A stretch of 64,000 nucleotides of DNA from an uncultured Bacteroidales bacterium (GTDB lineage: Bacteria; Bacteroidota; Bacteroidia; Bacteroidales; WCHB1-69): NCBI GenBank assembly GCA_900315705.1, contig ONAB01000001.1, positions 79,178-143,177 of the forward strand. The letters run 5' to 3'. How positions within the stretch are numbered: position 1 is the stretch's first letter; every line of letters starts with the position of its first letter. Both the position numbers and the translations under genes were made by a program. The notes under the pieces are model-generated. The model saw only the letters and a program-made list of their open reading frames with translations. It searched no databases and was not told where the DNA came from. Below, piece after piece: positions 1-8,737 of this stretch.

Positions 1-2
1 TG

Positions 3-119
3 CTCCTGTGGATGCCTATTGTCTTTTTTGTGGTGCACATCAGTTACGGATGGGGGTACTTGCGCGGGTTGTGCAAGCTTGTCGCCAAGCGCGGATTCCA
101 GGCCCAAGCTAACCGGTAG
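3..119 (+). CDS. C-terminal fragment, probable family 2 glycosyltransferase (partial)
   Basis: An open frame enters from the left edge and stops with TAG at 117-119, giving 38 residues. The fragment has a hydrophobic stretch (MPIVFFVVHISYGWGYLRG) followed by a basic tail. The HISYGWGYLRGL-type motif in a membrane-proximal C-terminus is typical of membrane-associated GT2 enzymes of the succinoglycan/ExoA type. The catalytic domain lies outside the window, so the assignment rests on this short motif alone. Confidence 0.5.
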   Translation, partial: LLWMPIVFFVVHISYGWGYLRGLCKLVAKRGFQAQANR

Positions 120-271
120 TGTAAGATACCTTATTATTACTTTAGTCACGATTATATGTTCGAGGTCAGCCTTCTAAACACAACTCGCTCCTTAATTGTG
201 TTTACTTTTAACAATTAACACATAATTTCATACTATTTAATATTTTAATAAATTAGCGTCTGATTTTTTTG

Positions 272-279
272 TATTTTTG
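272..279 (+). promoter_or_regulatory. Candidate -7 promoter element TATTTTTG
   Basis: TATTTTTG followed by CCGCCGG matches the Bacteroidota TAnnTTTG -7 element. It is the upstream member of a tandem pair in front of the Rpn-type nuclease gene. The rest of 120-379 is AT-rich and shows no gene. Confidence 0.4.
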
Positions 280-343
280 CCGCCGGTTAAAAAAATTATA
301 AATAAAAAAATCTGACGTTGTGATGAAAAAAGAAAAAAAAGGG

Positions 344-351
344 TATCTTTG
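344..351 (+). promoter_or_regulatory. -7 promoter element TATCTTTG of the Rpn-type gene
   Basis: TATCTTTGCGG ends 28 bases before the ATG at 380. An in-frame ATG at 320 lies upstream of this element, so transcripts from here cannot use it. The promoter therefore supports the 380 start. Confidence 0.6.
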
Positions 352-379
352 CGGACCCAAAAATCAAACCCGCAAAAAT

Positions 380-1297
380 ATGGAAAGCTACATCCGTTTC
401 GACTGGGCCGCCAAGTATATGCTTCGTGACAAGGCCAATTTTGACATATTGGAAGGATTCCTCACGGTTGTCCTTGGGGAGCCCGTTACCGTAGTGGAAA
501 TACTGGAGAGCGAGAGCAATGCCGACCACGAACTGGGCAAGGTCAATCGTGTGGACATCAAGGCTCGCACCACGCGCAATGAGATTATACTGGTGGAGGT
601 GCAGCAGACGCGCCAGGTGCACTATTTGGAGCGAATGGTCTTCGGAGCATCCAAAGCGGTGGTCGAGCACGTGAAGAAGGGGGAGGAATATGAGACGGTC
701 AAGAAGGTGTATAGCATTAACATCGTCTATTTCGACCTGGGGGTGGGGGAGGACTATTTTTATCACGGTGAAACTGTCTTCAGTGGTGTCAACACGCACG
801 ACATTTTGAAGGTGAACAAGCACGAGCGCGATCTTATCGGGATGGAGCCTTACAACAATATCTTTCCCGAGTACTATATTCTCAGAGTCAAGGCCTTCAA
901 CAAGAGGGTGGCCGAGAATCCGCTGGAGGAGTGGATGGACTACTTCCGCAACGCCCACATCAAGGATGGCACCACAGCACCGGGGCTTGCGGCGGCCCGG
1001 ACGAAACTCATCTATATGATGATGACAGAGAAGGAACGGCGCCAGTACGACCGGCATTTCGACGACCTCTTTTGTTATCAGGACGAGTTGTTGGCCGCCG
1101 TGCGCGAAGGGCGCGCTGAAGGCATCGAGATGGGGCTGAAGGAGGGTCATCAAATAGGTTTGAAAGAGGGCCGTGAGGAAGGGAAGAAAACTGCCGCTAC
1201 GGAAATCGCCGCCAAAATGAAGAACAACGGTATCCCCCACACCCTAATTACAGAATTGACAGGACTTTCTGTGAAAGAAATAGAAAAACTCAACTGA
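380..1297 (+). CDS. Rpn family PD-(D/E)XK nuclease / putative transposase
   Basis: This 305-residue protein belongs to the recombination-promoting nuclease (Rpn, TIGR01784-like) group, which carries a PD-(D/E)XK fold and is often annotated as a putative transposase. The probable active site is D59 (in NRVDIKA) with E73-x-Q75 (ILVEVQQ), preceded by the family's N-terminal FDWAAKYMLRDKANFDILEGF region. The C-terminus has the usual Gly/Glu/Lys repeats (EGxxxGLKEG, about 250-275) ending in a short helix pair, GLSVKEIEKL. The gene is monocistronic with its own promoter, and no transposon ends are visible around it. Family members have DNA endonuclease activity and promote RecA-independent recombination; whether this copy is active is inferred only from the intact motif. 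Confidence 0.8.
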   Translation: MESYIRFDWAAKYMLRDKANFDILEGFLTVVLGEPVTVVEILESESNADHELGKVNRVDIKARTTRNEIILVEVQQTRQVHYLERMVFGASKAVVEHVKKGEEYETVKKVYSINIVYFDLGVGEDYFYHGETVFSGVNTHDILKVNKHERDLIGMEPYNNIFPEYYILRVKAFNKRVAENPLEEWMDYFRNAHIKDGTTAPGLAAARTKLIYMMMTEKERRQYDRHFDDLFCYQDELLAAVREGRAEGIEMGLKEGHQIGLKEGREEGKKTAATEIAAKMKNNGIPHTLITELTGLSVKEIEKLN

Positions 1298-1316
1298 ATC
1301 GATATGAGTTTTTTTG
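1284..1316 (+). terminator. Rho-independent terminator overlapping the Rpn stop codon
   Basis: AAAAACTCA (1284-1292) pairs with TGAGTTTTT (1305-1313) around a 12-base loop and runs into a T tract. The stem covers the last codons of the nuclease gene. The A/T-rich outer pairs could also serve the convergent gene ending at 1359. Confidence 0.45.
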
Positions 1317-1358
1317 TAATTTGATTTGTATTGAGCTGGGAAAACAACGAGGGGAACT

Positions 1359-4300
1359 TTAGAGGATAAGCACTGCGCCCTTGAGCAACTCCATAGCTCC
1401 ATCCGTTCCACGATATCGAATTGAATAATTAAAGAACGAGTTCTGTGGGGCCGATCGTTCATTGTCAGGTCGCCATCTGAACATTGGATCTTTTGACATA
1501 AACACCAACTCGCCCCACCGATTGTAGATGCGAATCTCAAAATCGCGAATTGAGGCGGGGTCGGGACAATAGATTTGAAAATAATCATTCAACCCGTCCT
1601 TGTTGGTGAAAGATATTGCATTGGGAACAAAGATGTTAAATGTACAAGCAGAAACAGTGTATGGCACAGAGAAACTACATTCCCCTTGCGTTGCCGTAAC
1701 CGTATAATGACCCGATTGCATCACTTCTACGGATTGCGTGGTCGCTCCCGTACTCCAAACATACGCTTCCATCGCAGGCTGAACCTCCAATGAGATACGA
1801 TACTCCTCGCAGAAATCCACCCCTCCGTCTTCAATCCTGAATTGAGGCAATGGCAATGTTTTAAGGGATAGTCGAATTAAACTGTCACATCCATTTGCCC
1901 CGATTGTATGCCGGTCGAAAATATGATTGCCTGCATAGTTCGTTTGTGTCTGTGTCAATGAGAATCCATAGTTTTCGTAGGGCATTCCCATACAGACACT
2001 GTCGCTGAGAAACAGGGTGTCGCAAGGCTCCACAAAGCAACTGTCGGCGGCAATGTGGATGGATTCAGAATAGAAGGAACAAAGCCCGTCTAGCAATCCC
2101 GTCTCCGCCACTTGAATTCTATAAAACCCCACATTGGCCCGGGACATACTTTGTATGGAATACTGGAGATGGCCGCTGTTGGGCAAGTCCTGCCAATTGA
2201 CACCGTCAGGAGAATACTGCCATTCATATTCCAATGTTGCATCGGCTGGGATGGAATGACGCACAAACAGGGCAGAAAGAGTCACTGGTTCGCCAAGGCA
2301 AAATGTCGTGTCTGCCGACGGATTCAGAATAAGAGCTTCGCCGCCACAATAAGTGACTTTAATGTCATCTATGGCCCAGTCATTGCCAATATTGTCAACG
2401 TTTTTGTTGATAATGCGAAAAATCACATCGTGAACGTTGTTGGGCAAAGAATATGAAAATCCATATTGGTGCCAAATCAACGGATTATTGCGGGGCACAT
2501 CAACAATATGGCTGCGTACAAGCAGGGAACTGTCGTCGGAGTTGATGAGCTGCATCTCAAAAGCGGGGTGTGCGTAATTACGCTGCAGGTCGGTGGCCCA
2601 CAGGCTGAAATTGAGCCGTGCATTGTCACACAAGCCGTTTATGGGTATTTCATATAGTATGGCGTTCATTTGATTGGGTCCAGGATCGAGGTACATAAAG
2701 TATCCGATGTCAGGGTCGCCAAGATGGGAATGGTCATAGTTTGGTTGAACAGCCCAGGTCTCAGAACATTTCTTAACTAGGCAGTAATGGCCGGAAGAGG
2801 TGGATGTCCCGCTGAAAAGCAGATCAGAGTGCCCGCCGACAATATCTGTGGGGGAGATCCAAGGGTCGGAGACGCTGTTGCCCCCGAAATCTTGATGATA
2901 GAGAACCCTACCCTCGCAGTCGCCGTCCAAGGTGTCACCACAAAGGGTGGTGAGAAGGATCGGGATTTGGAGTCTGTCGCCGAAAGCATTGGCAGCGAAC
3001 AATTGGGCATAGACATATTGCACGGAATCCTGGTTTTTCGTCACAGTATAGGATGTGCCAGTGTGTATGATGTTGTTGCCGGTGGCGTCGGCATACCAGT
3101 TGACGTTATAGTCGCCGATGGATGTGATGTGAATGGTGATATTCTCACCTGCACAGGCTACATAGGTGGCGACATCGGAAGCAATATAACGCTGATAGTC
3201 GCTGAAGAAACCGTAGCTGCACCCTCCCGCAGTGCCTCCCTCGAAAACCCCGAGATGGAAAGGCGCCGGATTGCGTACGACAGCTGTCTGGTTGGCATCT
3301 ACCACTGAAGTGGGGATGTCAAGGGAGGCATACACCCACCCGCCGTTAGTGCCCGCCACGGGATGGAAGTCAGAGGCTTGGATGGCGGTACTGCTGCCAT
3401 TGAGCGTGAAATTGCCCTCCGTGCCAGCGCGTGCGATGAGGTTAAATGTCATCTGTCGGCTTGAGCCCGTGCTCCTCTTGTAGCTGACCTGCGTGGACCC
3501 TGTGTTCTGTACGGACGGCAGCACGGCACTCCCAAACTCGTGCCCCAGACCTGTCAGCTGGAACGCATACACGGGACGGTCGCTTGTAATATAGAGCGTG
3601 CTGCTATTGGCTCCGAACCCAATCGGGTGCGTTTGTCCCGCATTGAGGGTCGTCACCGCGGTTGTCAAGCCGTTCACATAGATGTGCGTGTTGTTCTCGG
3701 TGGCAGTCACATATACTTTGTCGGCCTGCTGGTAGAGTTCGCCCTTGATAGCCACGAACTCAAGGCCTGCCTGCTCGACGGGTACGGTCTGGTCGCCCAC
3801 CAAGTCCTGCCCGCCCGAGGGATGGTCCAGCAGGTCGTCGCTCACCGTCACCGCGATGGGTTGTGACGAGGTGATGGTGCTGCCCACGAAGTGGTTGGCA
3901 GGCTGTCGCCCGACGGCTGCGTAACAGTAGGTCTGGCCCTTGTTGAGCGTGACGGAGAAGGGCACGCCCGCCGCGTGTCCCTCTATTGCGACCCGCGGCG
4001 TGAACGTCACCACAGTGTTGTTTTGCGTGGCCACGACGTCCACGCGGTTCAGAGGTGTGGGCTGGTAGGTGTCGCCGTTCATATACTCGTTCTGTCCAGG
4101 CACGAAGAAGTTGGTGCCCAAGGCATTGCGATCTTTCAGGGCATACACTTCCGGTGTCAATCCTGTCATACAGACCTCGTAATATGCGTTGACGGGATGA
4201 GTGCTGGATATGTGCAGCCCCTTGTTGAGCACGGTGTTGGCCGGGGCATTCTCAATGTCGGCGATATGGCTGGTCAGGTCCACGGTCGCGCTGCCGTTGG

Positions 4301-4568
4301 CAGGCACGTTTTGTTGGATAGGGGTGAAGGCGGGGTTGGCAGGTTGGGTGATGGTCACCGTGGCTGATACGTTGCCGGGCGTGGAGAACACCAGTTTGAT
4401 GGGGCGGTCAAAATTCGTCGGATTGTTCCACTGGCACACCTCCGGCGCCACGAACCAGAACGAAGTGTCCAACTGGGCGTAACAGGCAAAAAGGGAAACC
4501 AGCCACAAGAGCGTGGCAACAAGGCGTTTGGTGCCAATAGTCCGACCGTGATGAGACCTTTCGTTCAT
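1359..4568 (-). CDS. IgGFc-binding-like protein with T9SS type B (gliding-motility) C-terminal domain
   Basis: This large exported protein (1069 residues) begins with a signal peptide (VATLLWLVSLFACYAQ). Its N-terminal third resembles the IgGFc-binding N-terminal domain: repeated beta units with GLHISSTHPVNAYYEV, GTNFFVPGQ and SSQPIAVTVSDDLL motifs. A middle region looks like a jellyroll (FSLWATDLQR, WAIDDIKVTYCGG), followed by an Ig-like segment. The C-terminus (VPNAISFTNKDGLNDYF, IRIYNRWGELVF) is a CHU_C/TIGR04131 type B sorting domain, which directs export through the type IX secretion system. I chose M at 4568 because the in-frame Met at 4595 lies inside the -7 element. The gene is monocistronic. 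Mucin or glycoprotein adhesion is a reasonable guess from the IgGFc-binding family, but the ligand is unknown. Confidence 0.82.
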   Translation of the reverse strand: MNERSHHGRTIGTKRLVATLLWLVSLFACYAQLDTSFWFVAPEVCQWNNPTNFDRPIKLVFSTPGNVSATVTITQPANPAFTPIQQNVPANGSATVDLTSHIADIENAPANTVLNKGLHISSTHPVNAYYEVCMTGLTPEVYALKDRNALGTNFFVPGQNEYMNGDTYQPTPLNRVDVVATQNNTVVTFTPRVAIEGHAAGVPFSVTLNKGQTYCYAAVGRQPANHFVGSTITSSQPIAVTVSDDLLDHPSGGQDLVGDQTVPVEQAGLEFVAIKGELYQQADKVYVTATENNTHIYVNGLTTAVTTLNAGQTHPIGFGANSSTLYITSDRPVYAFQLTGLGHEFGSAVLPSVQNTGSTQVSYKRSTGSSRQMTFNLIARAGTEGNFTLNGSSTAIQASDFHPVAGTNGGWVYASLDIPTSVVDANQTAVVRNPAPFHLGVFEGGTAGGCSYGFFSDYQRYIASDVATYVACAGENITIHITSIGDYNVNWYADATGNNIIHTGTSYTVTKNQDSVQYVYAQLFAANAFGDRLQIPILLTTLCGDTLDGDCEGRVLYHQDFGGNSVSDPWISPTDIVGGHSDLLFSGTSTSSGHYCLVKKCSETWAVQPNYDHSHLGDPDIGYFMYLDPGPNQMNAILYEIPINGLCDNARLNFSLWATDLQRNYAHPAFEMQLINSDDSSLLVRSHIVDVPRNNPLIWHQYGFSYSLPNNVHDVIFRIINKNVDNIGNDWAIDDIKVTYCGGEALILNPSADTTFCLGEPVTLSALFVRHSIPADATLEYEWQYSPDGVNWQDLPNSGHLQYSIQSMSRANVGFYRIQVAETGLLDGLCSFYSESIHIAADSCFVEPCDTLFLSDSVCMGMPYENYGFSLTQTQTNYAGNHIFDRHTIGANGCDSLIRLSLKTLPLPQFRIEDGGVDFCEEYRISLEVQPAMEAYVWSTGATTQSVEVMQSGHYTVTATQGECSFSVPYTVSACTFNIFVPNAISFTNKDGLNDYFQIYCPDPASIRDFEIRIYNRWGELVFMSKDPMFRWRPDNERSAPQNSFFNYSIRYRGTDGAMELLKGAVLIL

Positions 4569-4592
4569 ATTCCCCAATTCGTTTATTCGCGG

Positions 4593-4600
4593 CAAAGATA
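4593..4600 (-). promoter_or_regulatory. -7 promoter element TATCTTTG (leftward)
   Basis: The complement reads TATCTTTGCCGCG. It sits 24 bases upstream of the ATG at 4568 of the T9SS-exported protein and excludes the upstream in-frame Met. It is back to back with the rightward promoter at 4614. Confidence 0.6.
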
Positions 4601-4613
4601 ATGATATTTTTTT

Positions 4614-4621
4614 TATTTTTG
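4614..4621 (+). promoter_or_regulatory. -7 promoter element TATTTTTG (rightward)
   Basis: TATTTTTGCAAC lies 53 bases upstream of the methyltransferase ATG at 4675. It would drive the methyltransferase-GT2-GT-C operon. Confidence 0.55.
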
Positions 4622-4674
4622 CAACTTCGAAAAAGTATGTTTTGTATTTGATTTGTGATTTAATTTTTTAAAGA

Positions 4675-5454
4675 ATGGATATCAAAGAACTCGATGTAAA
4701 CATTAAGAAGAATCTTCATAACAATCATCCTTGGGAATACGCAAGAGCCAAAGTTGTAATGCATTTACTTAAACGACATCTGTTTGAGAAAGGCAAAACA
4801 GATTCTGTGATCGATATAGGTTGTGGAGATATTTTTTTCTTGGATCAATTCTGCAAAAAGCACACGGTGACTACAGCGGTAGCAGTGGACACTGCTTTTG
4901 ATGATGCACTTATTTCACAAATGAGGCTCAAGAACCAAGACATCGTATTTGTTGATGACGTTAGTAAGGTCGATTTACAAGGTAAAAAGGCAGACGTAGT
5001 TTTCTTAATGGATGTATTGGAACACATTGAGAAAGATGCTGAATTCCTGAAAAGCATAGCATCCTCTGATTTTGTAGGACCAGATACGATATTTATGATA
5101 ACCGTCCCTGCTTACAACGGATTGTTCAGTTCTCACGATAAATTTGTGGGGCATTACAGACGATACACCCAAAAGATGCTCCAAAAAACAATTGTTGCAG
5201 CCGGCTTGCAAAAATTGGACAATGGATATTTCTTTACAACTCTCATAGTGGCGCGAGCAATACAAAAGATGCTTGAGAAAATCAAAGGAGCCCCTCTGAC
5301 AGAACCTAAAGGGGCTGGCGGATGGAATGGGGGCGCTTTCGTTTCCAAGGTGTATGAGTTGTTCTTACTCTGTGATTTCTATTTTTTCAGATTGTTTAGA
5401 TGGATCGGAATCCGTATGCCGGGTCTTTCAGCCTATACAATCTGTAAATTATAA
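4675..5454 (+). CDS. Class I SAM-dependent methyltransferase
   Basis: This 259-residue protein has a Rossmann-type SAM-binding motif, VIDIGCGDIFFLDQF (about 45-59), an acidic residue after strand 2 (AVAVDTAFDD), and motif II/III DVVFLMDVLEHIEKD (about 110-125). This is the Methyltransf_11/23 pattern of small-molecule or lipid-linked methyltransferases. It is the first gene of an operon with a DPM1-like glycosyltransferase (42-base gap) and a GT-C membrane protein. Related enzymes often sit in such clusters and act on polyprenyl-linked or glycan substrates, so a role in surface glycan or lipid modification is likely but inferred. Base composition is AT-richer than most of the window, as in the following gene. 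Confidence 0.8.
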   Translation: MDIKELDVNIKKNLHNNHPWEYARAKVVMHLLKRHLFEKGKTDSVIDIGCGDIFFLDQFCKKHTVTTAVAVDTAFDDALISQMRLKNQDIVFVDDVSKVDLQGKKADVVFLMDVLEHIEKDAEFLKSIASSDFVGPDTIFMITVPAYNGLFSSHDKFVGHYRRYTQKMLQKTIVAAGLQKLDNGYFFTTLIVARAIQKMLEKIKGAPLTEPKGAGGWNGGAFVSKVYELFLLCDFYFFRLFRWIGIRMPGLSAYTICKL

Positions 5455-5496
5455 TCACTTTGCTAGATATTATTATTCCATACAAAACAAATAGAT

Positions 5497-6426
5497 ATGT
5501 TATTAAGTGTTATTATCCCTTGTTATAACGAGGAATTGGTTGTCCAAGAGACATATAAACGGCTATCAGAAGTTATGGGTAGAACTGGGATGGACTATGA
5601 ACTTGTTTTCATAAATGACGGCAGTCAGGACCAAACGTTCCCGATGCTCTGTCGTTTGGCGCAAGAGGACCGTGCGGTCAAGATTTTGAACTTTTCGCGA
5701 AATTTTGGACACCAATGTGCAGTGACGGCTGGTATCAACAACTGCAACGGGGATTTGGCCGTGATAATCGATGCGGATCTGCAAGATCCTCCCGAGGTGA
5801 TTTTGGATATGCTTGACATTCAGAAAAGAGAAAATGCCAATGTGGTTTATGGTGTGCGGAAAAAAAGAGAGGGAGAAAGTAAGTTCAAACTCATCACTGC
5901 TAAATACTTCTATCGTACCCTAAACAAACTTTCTGATGTCCAATTTCCTGTGGACACTGGCGATTTCCGACTCATTGACAGGAAAATCATTGAGGAATTC
6001 AACAGATTACACGAGAAAAACAAATATATTAGAGGCTTGATAAGCTGGATGGGTTATAAACAGGTCCCTTGCTATTATGAGCGGAAAGAGCGTTTCGCAG
6101 GGGAGACTAAATATCCATTGAAGAAGATGCTCAAATTCGCCTCCACAGGTTTGTTGTCCTTCTCCAAAAAGCCCCTTAAAATTGCTTTGTGGACTGGTTT
6201 GGTATCTGTGCTCATTGGTTTGATATATGCGTTAACTATCCTGATACTCAAAATCGTACATCCGGCTTTCTTTGTTACAGGATGGACTTCCATCGTTTTT
6301 ATTGTCATCTTTTTTGGAGGTATCCAACTGCTCACCATCGGGATTCTTGGAGAATATATCGGTAACTTGTTTGATGAGGCAAAAGACCGTCCCGAATATA
6401 TCATCAATAATAAGATTAATTTTTAA
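5497..6426 (+). CDS. Family 2 glycosyltransferase, DPM1/GtrB-like polyprenyl-phosphate sugar transferase
   Basis: The 309-residue protein starts with the GT2 nucleotide-binding strand LLSVIIPCYNEE and carries the acidic catalytic motif DADLQDPPE (about 94-102). It also has the family's QYP-equivalent region (ERFAGETKYPLKKM) and two C-terminal membrane segments (about 230-255 and 265-290). This is the layout of GtrB/ArnC/DPM1 enzymes, which move a sugar from a nucleotide donor to undecaprenyl phosphate on the cytoplasmic face. The next gene, a GT-C membrane protein nine bases away, would be the natural user of such a lipid-linked donor on the periplasmic side. The specific sugar cannot be read from the sequence. 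Confidence 0.85.
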   Translation: MLLSVIIPCYNEELVVQETYKRLSEVMGRTGMDYELVFINDGSQDQTFPMLCRLAQEDRAVKILNFSRNFGHQCAVTAGINNCNGDLAVIIDADLQDPPEVILDMLDIQKRENANVVYGVRKKREGESKFKLITAKYFYRTLNKLSDVQFPVDTGDFRLIDRKIIEEFNRLHEKNKYIRGLISWMGYKQVPCYYERKERFAGETKYPLKKMLKFASTGLLSFSKKPLKIALWTGLVSVLIGLIYALTILILKIVHPAFFVTGWTSIVFIVIFFGGIQLLTIGILGEYIGNLFDEAKDRPEYIINNKINF

Positions 6427-6435
6427 TTAGCCCTA

Positions 6436-8697
6436 ATGAAAGAGTTTTTTCTGAAAAATAAAAAAAACATTTGGTTTTGGTTGTTCGTAATCATAACGGT
6501 CGCCACTTTGTTTATACTGCCTTTAATGAGTCTTGATGCCGGGAACAGCGGTGACGAGGATGGATTCCAGTGGCCATACGCAGAACAAATCTATAATTAT
6601 TATGCCACAGGTGGCAAAGACACCACTTGCCTTCAAAATGAAGATATGGGAATGCACGGTGGTTTTTTTGATCAATTCACCTATGCTCTCACCCAATGGT
6701 TTGACGTTGATAATTACAGCCAATTAAGACATATTTGCAATTCCATTTTTGGATGGATATGTGTGTTGTTTGCAGGCTTGTTGGCTTATAAGCTGGGGGG
6801 ATGGAGGGCAGGTGTGTTCACTCTGCTATTGCTCTTTTTCTCGCCGAGATTCCTAGGACACTCTTTTAATAATCCTAAGGATCTAGTATATGCCTCTATG
6901 ATGATGGCGGGCCTATATTATGTTTTTAGTTTTATCAAAGAATATCCGCAACCGAAAATATCCACATCGATTAAGATAGCGGTCTTCGCCGCACTGGCTA
7001 TTGTCTCCCGTTTTGCCGGTTTTTTGCTGTTCGCTTATCTGGTGCTATTCCTTATTATATATCATATAATAATCAATAAAAAGCAGAGTTTATCTAAAAG
7101 TAATGTCAAACTTATTGGAAAATACGCATTGTTTGTCATCGCTATCGGGTTAGTTACATTTGGACTTTGTATTGCGTTATGGCCCTATATAATGTCTTCA
7201 CCAATAAAAACCATGGTGAAGATCTTTACGGGGATGTCTCATTTCAGTGTCTCTCTCCGCCAGCTCTTCGAGGGCACGATGCAGTGGTCCGACTACCTGC
7301 CGTGGTACTATACCCCCAAATATATCCTTATTACCATCCCCATCGCGGTCATTCTGGGCGTCATCCTCTTCTTCGTCTTCTGCTGGCGCAAGAAAGAAGA
7401 CCGTTTCTGGGCATTCTTCCTCTTCTTCACCTTCTTCTTCCCTGTGTTCTGGATTGTGTTCACCAAGGCCAACGTCTATGGCGGCTGGCGCCACGCTATG
7501 TTCGCTTACCCGCCTATGGTGGTCGCCGCCGGCTGGGGCTTCGATACGCTGGTGAAATGGGTGGAGGCAAAATTGGGAATTATGAATGAAGAATTGAGAA
7601 TGGAGAATGGGGATGCAAATGATGGTGGAGATGGAGCGCGCCCCGTCTCTACGAAGGGCATCATCGTCAATGTTGCCAGCGTGGTGATATTGCTGGCGCT
7701 GCTCATCGGCCCCATCCGCCATATCATCGCCAACCACCCCTACGAATACGTCTATTTCAACGAGCTGGCAGGCGGCACCAAGAAGGCCCTCGGCCAATAT
7801 GAGCTCGACTACTACTACCACTCCACGCGTGCGGCTTCCGAATGGGTCATTGCCAATGCCGAGCCCAAAGCCGACGGCTCCAAAATCCGGGTTGGCACTT
7901 GGCACACCGCCTCCGTCAACTATTTCTTCCGCCACGACACCGCCCGCTTCCAGCCCACCTTCATCCGCTGGTACGAGAAGGAGAACTCCGACTGGGACTA
8001 TGCCATCTTCACTGTCACCGGCATTGCGCCCGAATATCTCCGTAGCCCCTATTTCCCGCCAAAGAACACGGTCAAGACCATCGATGTGGACGGCGTGCCC
8101 ATCTGTATCATCCTTAAACGCCAAGACAAAAATGATTTCCTGGCCGCGCAGATGAAGAACGACAATACCAAACTCGACTCCGCCATCGCGCTGTATCAGC
8201 AGGCCCTTGCCGTGGATCCCGACAATATCGGCGCCCTCCTCGGAATCGGTGAGTGCTATGTGCGCACCAATCGTCCCGACAGCGCCCTCCTCTACCTCGA
8301 CCGCTATCACAAGATTGACCCCGAAGCAGAAATGGCCAACTATATGCGGGCGTATGCGTATGTGTATAAGCAAGATGCCAAAACCGCCCTCGATATTCTT
8401 CTTGATATCGAGGAGCAGAATCCTAAATATGCCGGCGCTTACCAGCTTGCCATCCAACTCTATCTGCAGCAAAAAGACTTTGTCAATGCCAAGAAGCAGT
8501 TTGTGAAGGTGATGGATGTGGATCGCTTCGACGAATCCTTTGTGCAGCTCTGGCTCCAGTACAACCAAATGCAGAACATTGACCAGAATACGGCCTACAG
8601 GCAACTGTACAAGTCAATGGCCAAGAGTTTCGAGAAGCGCGGCAAGAAAGAGGAGGCGGCACGCTTCCGTGAACTGGCAGGAATAAAAAGCAAATAA
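6436..8697 (+). CDS. GT-C-type (GT39/PMT-like) membrane protein with C-terminal TPR domain
   Basis: The 753-residue protein has about ten membrane segments. The first extracytoplasmic loop carries an acidic motif (NSGDEDGFQWPYAEQI), as in GT39/ArnT-type glycosyltransferases that use polyprenyl-phosphate sugars. After about residue 400 follows a soluble periplasmic part, and residues about 590-745 contain tetratricopeptide repeats (ALLGIGECYVRTNRPDSALL and similar). It closes the operon with the DPM1-like enzyme, which probably makes its donor. Two oddities: base composition changes sharply from AT-rich to GC-rich near 7230, and residues about 380-395 (GIMNEELRMENGDANDGG) derive from an interspersed repeat inserted in frame. 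The acceptor is unknown. Confidence 0.72.
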   Translation: MKEFFLKNKKNIWFWLFVIITVATLFILPLMSLDAGNSGDEDGFQWPYAEQIYNYYATGGKDTTCLQNEDMGMHGGFFDQFTYALTQWFDVDNYSQLRHICNSIFGWICVLFAGLLAYKLGGWRAGVFTLLLLFFSPRFLGHSFNNPKDLVYASMMMAGLYYVFSFIKEYPQPKISTSIKIAVFAALAIVSRFAGFLLFAYLVLFLIIYHIIINKKQSLSKSNVKLIGKYALFVIAIGLVTFGLCIALWPYIMSSPIKTMVKIFTGMSHFSVSLRQLFEGTMQWSDYLPWYYTPKYILITIPIAVILGVILFFVFCWRKKEDRFWAFFLFFTFFFPVFWIVFTKANVYGGWRHAMFAYPPMVVAAGWGFDTLVKWVEAKLGIMNEELRMENGDANDGGDGARPVSTKGIIVNVASVVILLALLIGPIRHIIANHPYEYVYFNELAGGTKKALGQYELDYYYHSTRAASEWVIANAEPKADGSKIRVGTWHTASVNYFFRHDTARFQPTFIRWYEKENSDWDYAIFTVTGIAPEYLRSPYFPPKNTVKTIDVDGVPICIILKRQDKNDFLAAQMKNDNTKLDSAIALYQQALAVDPDNIGALLGIGECYVRTNRPDSALLYLDRYHKIDPEAEMANYMRAYAYVYKQDAKTALDILLDIEEQNPKYAGAYQLAIQLYLQQKDFVNAKKQFVKVMDVDRFDESFVQLWLQYNQMQNIDQNTAYRQLYKSMAKSFEKRGKKEEAARFRELAGIKSK
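7570..7611 (+). repeat. Interspersed AATTNNGAATGAAGAATT-type repeat inserted in frame
   Basis: This segment within the GT-C/TPR gene is AT-rich in a GC-rich stretch and reads as overlapping GAATTATGAATGAAGAATTG and AGAATGGAGAATG units. It matches, imperfectly and in reverse complement, the sequence at 58102-58139, inside the leader of an RHS protein. Similar strings occur in intergenic DNA of many Bacteroidota. Here it is translated without breaking the frame. Confidence 0.6.
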
Positions 8698-8709
8698 TGA
8701 TGAGATACA

Positions 8710-8737
8710 AGAGCGGCTTTGACGGCCGCTCTTTTTA
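8710..8737 (+). terminator. Terminator of the glycosyltransferase operon
   Basis: AGAGCGGC (8710-8717) pairs with GCCGCTCT (8725-8732) over a seven-base loop and is followed by TTTATTT. It ends the rightward operon just before the convergent ispE stop codon. No T tract is present for leftward use. Confidence 0.85.

Noticed and set aside
120-271. Gene in the left intergenic region
   Set aside because: AT-rich with frequent stops in all frames; only promoter-like elements further right are supported.
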